A program made the position numbers and the translations under genes. From assembly GCA_020850015.1 (NCBI GenBank), contig JADZFF010000103.1:1-64000 (forward strand): a stretch of DNA of 64,000 bases. The letters run 5' to 3'. This document shows, in pieces, positions 60,486 to 64,000 of this stretch. Below the pieces are notes generated by a model that ran no database searches, was not told where the DNA came from, and saw only the letters and a program-made list of their open reading frames with translations. This DNA comes from Bdellovibrionales bacterium (GTDB lineage: Bacteria > Bdellovibrionota > UBA1018 > JADZFF01). Every line of letters starts with the position of its first letter. Position 1 is the first letter of the stretch.

Positions 60486-61724
60486 ATGGCGACACGCACC
60501 AATGCATTTGACCGGGTGATCTGGGTAATCCTCGACGGCGTAGGGGCGGGCGCCCTGCCCGACGCCCCCGGTTATGGCGACGTCGGAGCCGACACCTTGG
60601 GCAACCTCTCGCGCGCCCTGGGCCGGCCTCTTGAGCTTCCGAACCTGCGCGCCATGGGGCTCGGAAACCTCACGCCCATGGCCCACGTCACCCCTCTCGC
60701 ACCCGGCGAGGGCTCGGGCGCCTACGGCCGCGCGCGAGAGAAGAGCGCGGGCAAGGATACCTCCTCCGGACACTGGGAGATGGCGGGCCTCGTGGTGAGC
60801 GATCCCTTCCCCGTCTTTGAGCAGGGCTTCCCCGCCGACATCGTGGATCGTTGGGTGAAAGAGAACGGTCTTCCCGGCGTGCTCGGCAACAAAGCCGCGA
60901 GCGGCACCACCATCCTCGATGAGCTCGGCGCCGAGCACCTGCGCACGGGCAAGCCCATCCTCTACACCTCGGCCGACTCGGTCTGGCAGGTGGCCGCGCA
61001 CGAAGAGTCCTTCGGCCTGGAGCGGCTCGACTCCATCTGCGAAAGCGCGCGCGTGATCTGCGACGAGCTCCGCGTGGGCCGCGTGATCTCGCGCCCCTTC
61101 TTGGGCGAGGGCACGAAAGAGAAGCCCTTCAAGCGCACCTACAACCGCAAGGACTACTCGCTCGAGCCGCCGGCCGACTCCTACCTGGACTTCCTGGTGA
61201 AAGCCGGCGTGCCCACGCTCGGCATCGGCAAGATCACCTACATCTACGCGGGCCGGGGCATCGAGGAGAACCTCTTCACCGAAGGCAACACCGACGGCAT
61301 CCGCGTGCTCCTGGAGCAGACGCGCGAACGCAGACGCGGCCTGCTCTACTGCAACCTCATCGACTTCGACATGCTCTGGGGCCACCGCCGCGACGTGAAA
61401 GGCTTCGCCGCCGCGCTCGAGGAGTTCGACCGCGCCCTGCCCGCCCTCCAGGCCGCCATGGGCCCGCGCGACCTGCTCCTGCTCGCCGCCGATCACGGCA
61501 ACGACCCCACCTTCCGCGGCTCCGACCACACGCGCGAGCACATTCCGGTGCTGGCCTGGTCGCCCGCGATGGGCAAAGGCGCGCGCCCGATCGGCGATCT
61601 CGACTCCTTCGCCGACATCGGCGCCACCGTGTTTCACGCGCTCACGGGCGAGGCCGAGCCCGGCCCGAAGTTCAAGCTCGCGGGCCGCTCGTTCCTGCAC
61701 GCCCTCGGGCTGGGCGGAGCCTGA
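60486..61724 (+). CDS. deoB: Phosphopentomutase
   Basis: WVILDGVGAGALPDAPGYGDVGADTLGNL, GKDTSSGHWEMAGL, AADHGNDPTFRGSDHTREHIPVLAW. Confidence 0.96.
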   Translation: MATRTNAFDRVIWVILDGVGAGALPDAPGYGDVGADTLGNLSRALGRPLELPNLRAMGLGNLTPMAHVTPLAPGEGSGAYGRAREKSAGKDTSSGHWEMAGLVVSDPFPVFEQGFPADIVDRWVKENGLPGVLGNKAASGTTILDELGAEHLRTGKPILYTSADSVWQVAAHEESFGLERLDSICESARVICDELRVGRVISRPFLGEGTKEKPFKRTYNRKDYSLEPPADSYLDFLVKAGVPTLGIGKITYIYAGRGIEENLFTEGNTDGIRVLLEQTRERRRGLLYCNLIDFDMLWGHRRDVKGFAAALEEFDRALPALQAAMGPRDLLLLAADHGNDPTFRGSDHTREHIPVLAWSPAMGKGARPIGDLDSFADIGATVFHALTGEAEPGPKFKLAGRSFLHALGLGGA

Positions 61725-61727
61725 TCC

Positions 61728-63086
61728 GTGCGTTTACCCTCCGAGATCATCCGCGACAAACGCGACGGCAAGGAGCTCTCCGCTGAGGATATCCGAAGCT
61801 TCGTGGAGGGGCTCACGAGCGGCCAGGTCACGGACTATCAGGCCACGGCCTTCCTCATGGCCGTGTACTTCCAGCGCATGAGCTTCAGCGAGACCGCAGC
61901 TCTCACCCAAGCCATGCTCGCAAGCGGCGAGCGTTACGACTTCGCCAAGCTCGAGGGGGTTTTCGTCGACAAACACTCCACCGGCGGCATCGGCGACAAG
62001 GTCTCGCTCATCCTTGCACCCCTCGCCGCCGCCTGCGGGCTCAAGGTGCCCATGATGTCGGGCCGAGGCTTGGGCCACAGCGGGGGCACGCTCGACAAAC
62101 TCGACGCGATCCCCGGCTACCGCCACGATCTTTCGCGCGAACGCTTCGAGCAGATCCTCGCCGAGGTGGGCTGCTCCATCATCGGCCAGAGCGCGCGCAT
62201 GGCCCCGGCCGACAAAAAGCTCTATGCCCTCCGCGACGTCACCGCGACCGTGGAGTGCATCCCGCTCATCTGCGGATCCATCCTCTCGAAAAAGCTCGCC
62301 GAGGGCGCGCAGGGCCTCCTGCTCGACGTAAAAACCGGCAGCGGCGCCTTCATGCCCACGCCGGCCCGGGCCCGCGAGCTCGCGCGCTGGCTCGTGAAGG
62401 TGGCCACGAAACTCGGGCTCCCCGCGCGCGCGGTCGTCACCGACATGAGCCAGCCTCTGGGGTACTCGGTGGGCAACGCGCTCGAGGTCATCGAGAGCGT
62501 GGAGATCCTCAAGGGTGAACGTCTGCTCTGCCCCGAAGGCAAGCCGCCCGGCACCCCGCTCGAGCGCTGCTCGGCTGATTTGAAGGAGCTTACGATCGCC
62601 CTTTGCGCGCACATGCTTGAGATCGGCAAGAAGGTGAAGAACCTGGCCGAAGGGCGCAGGCTCGCGCACGCTAGGCTCGCCGACGGCTCTGCCTGGAAAC
62701 GCTTCCAGGAAATGGTGCGCGCGCACGGCGGCGACGCCTCAGCGCTCGACCGCGTGGAACGCATGGGACTTGCGCCGCGTACGGTGAGTTGGAACGCGAA
62801 AAAGAAGGGCTTCCTCGCGAAGATGGACGCCCGCGAGATCGGCCTTCTGCTCGTGGAGCTCGGGGGTGGGCGGAAACGGGCCGAAGACCGCGTGGATCCC
62901 GGCGTGGGTTTCGTCTTTCATCGAAAATTGGGCTCCCGCGTCATAGTTGGCGATCCGCTCGTCACGGTCTACGCCCCCGCCTCCCTGGACCTGGCCCCGC
63001 TCGAGGCCCGATTCCATGCGGCAATTAAATATGCCGCATCGCGCCCAAGCCTCCCGAAACTGATCCTTGACGCCGCTGCAAAATAG
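61728..63086 (+). CDS. deoA: Thymidine/pyrimidine-nucleoside phosphorylase
   Basis: VDKHSTGGIGDKVSLILAPLAAACGLKVPMMSGRGLGHSGGTLDKLDAIPG; GTG start. Confidence 0.96.
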   Translation: MRLPSEIIRDKRDGKELSAEDIRSFVEGLTSGQVTDYQATAFLMAVYFQRMSFSETAALTQAMLASGERYDFAKLEGVFVDKHSTGGIGDKVSLILAPLAAACGLKVPMMSGRGLGHSGGTLDKLDAIPGYRHDLSRERFEQILAEVGCSIIGQSARMAPADKKLYALRDVTATVECIPLICGSILSKKLAEGAQGLLLDVKTGSGAFMPTPARARELARWLVKVATKLGLPARAVVTDMSQPLGYSVGNALEVIESVEILKGERLLCPEGKPPGTPLERCSADLKELTIALCAHMLEIGKKVKNLAEGRRLAHARLADGSAWKRFQEMVRAHGGDASALDRVERMGLAPRTVSWNAKKKGFLAKMDAREIGLLLVELGGGRKRAEDRVDPGVGFVFHRKLGSRVIVGDPLVTVYAPASLDLAPLEARFHAAIKYAASRPSLPKLILDAAAK

Positions 63087-63105
63087 GTGAGAAAATCTCT
63101 GCGGT

Positions 63106-64000
63106 ATGTCGCAAGTGCAGGGGACAGTTGAACAAAAGCCGTCCCAGAAAAGTATCTACCAGAAGCTGAGGGATGCGGTCGCCGCAGTCCAAGGCCGCAC
63201 TTCGCTTAAGCCGGAAGTCGGCGTGATCCTCGGCTCCGGTCTCGGCTCCATCGCCGACGAGCTCACCGAAGGCGTCGCGATCTCCTACAGCGACATCCCG
63301 CACTTCCACGGAACCTCCGTCGAAGGCCACAGCGGACGCATGGTGCTCGGGAGATTCCACGGCGTGCCCGCAGTGTTCCTCCAGGGCCGCTTCCACTACT
63401 ACGAAGGTTACCCGATGGACGAGGTGGTGTTCCCCACGCGCGTGATCAGCGCGCTCGGAATTCAAACGCTCGTGCTCACGAACGCCGCCGGCGGCATCAA
63501 TACGCGCTTCCGCCCCGGCGACCTCATGCTCATCGAAGACCACATCAACCTCATGGGCGACAACCCGCTCAAGGGCCCGCACCTCGCGGAGCTCGGGCCC
63601 CGATTCCCCGACATGAGCGAGGCCTACAACCGCGGCTGCGTGAGCGTGATCGCCGCGGCCGCCGCCGAAGAGAGCCTCTCCGTCCACCGCGGCGTTTACG
63701 CCGGCCTGCTCGGGCCCACCTACGAAACCCCGGCCGAGGTGCGCATGCTCAGAGCCATGGGCGCCGACGCCGTGGGCATGTCCACCGTGCCCGAGAGCAT
63801 CGCCGCGAACCACCTCGGCGTGCAGGTGGCCGGCATCAGCGCCATCACGAACCTCGCCGCCGGCGCCTCTCCGAACCGTCTCACCCATGCTGAGGTGATC
63901 GAAAACTCGCGGGAATGCGCGGAAAAAATGGCCCTGATCCTGAAGCGCGCGGTTCCGCGCCTCTCGAAGAGCGTGGCCGCGCGCCCTGCTGAACGCCGCG
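63106..64000 (+). CDS. Purine-nucleoside phosphorylase, truncated by window edge
   Basis: Manual translation: MSQVQGTVEQKPSQKSIYQKLRDAVAAVQG...GVILGSGLGSIADEL...EGHSGRMVLG...LTNAAGGINTRFRPGDLMLIEDHINLMGDNPL...GLLGPTYETPAEVRMLRAMGADAVGMSTVPE; no stop before 64000, absent from ORF track. Confidence 0.95.
   Translation, partial: MSQVQGTVEQKPSQKSIYQKLRDAVAAVQGRTSLKPEVGVILGSGLGSIADELTEGVAISYSDIPHFHGTSVEGHSGRMVLGRFHGVPAVFLQGRFHYYEGYPMDEVVFPTRVISALGIQTLVLTNAAGGINTRFRPGDLMLIEDHINLMGDNPLKGPHLAELGPRFPDMSEAYNRGCVSVIAAAAAEESLSVHRGVYAGLLGPTYETPAEVRMLRAMGADAVGMSTVPESIAANHLGVQVAGISAITNLAAGASPNRLTHAEVIENSRECAEKMALILKRAVPRLSKSVAARPAERR

Noticed and set aside
60172-60511. Small ORFs upstream of deoB
   Set aside because: Overlapping short frames with no family features or consistent RBS; left unannotated

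Overview
GC-rich chromosomal window from a Gram-negative bacterium (phylum not assigned). I found no rRNA, tRNA or CRISPR array. Most of it is ordinary chromosomal coding sequence: tatA, recX, an oppABCDF operon, two ABC exporters, rimP-nusA-infB-rbfA-truB, hflX, suhB, kdsD, murF, a Sua5/TsaC-type protein, an rng/rne-prmA-plsC cluster, and deoxynucleoside catabolism split over two loci (deoC + ALDH pair + secreted adenosine deaminase-like protein; deoB-deoA-PNP). Many long ORFs in the supplied track are antisense shadows caused by high GC3. Two real genes are missing from the track because they run off the window edges (1..535 minus and 63106..64000 plus). The strongest unusual object is at about 49.24-50.79 kb: two divergent, recently duplicated four-helix-bundle (23S rRNA intervening-sequence-protein-like) genes around a perfect 33-bp-arm inverted repeat that contains both Shine-Dalgarno sequences. 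Near-identical 56-bp quasi-palindromic repeats flank the whole block. Other items: a secreted protein built on a 4-residue Gly/aromatic periodicity with a lipoprotein partner, a split ALDH16-like pair next to deoC, an in-frame amber splitting one gene, an RNase E/G with a ~290-aa insert in its S1 region, a cytochrome c/SUOX-like fusion, and several operator-like palindromes.
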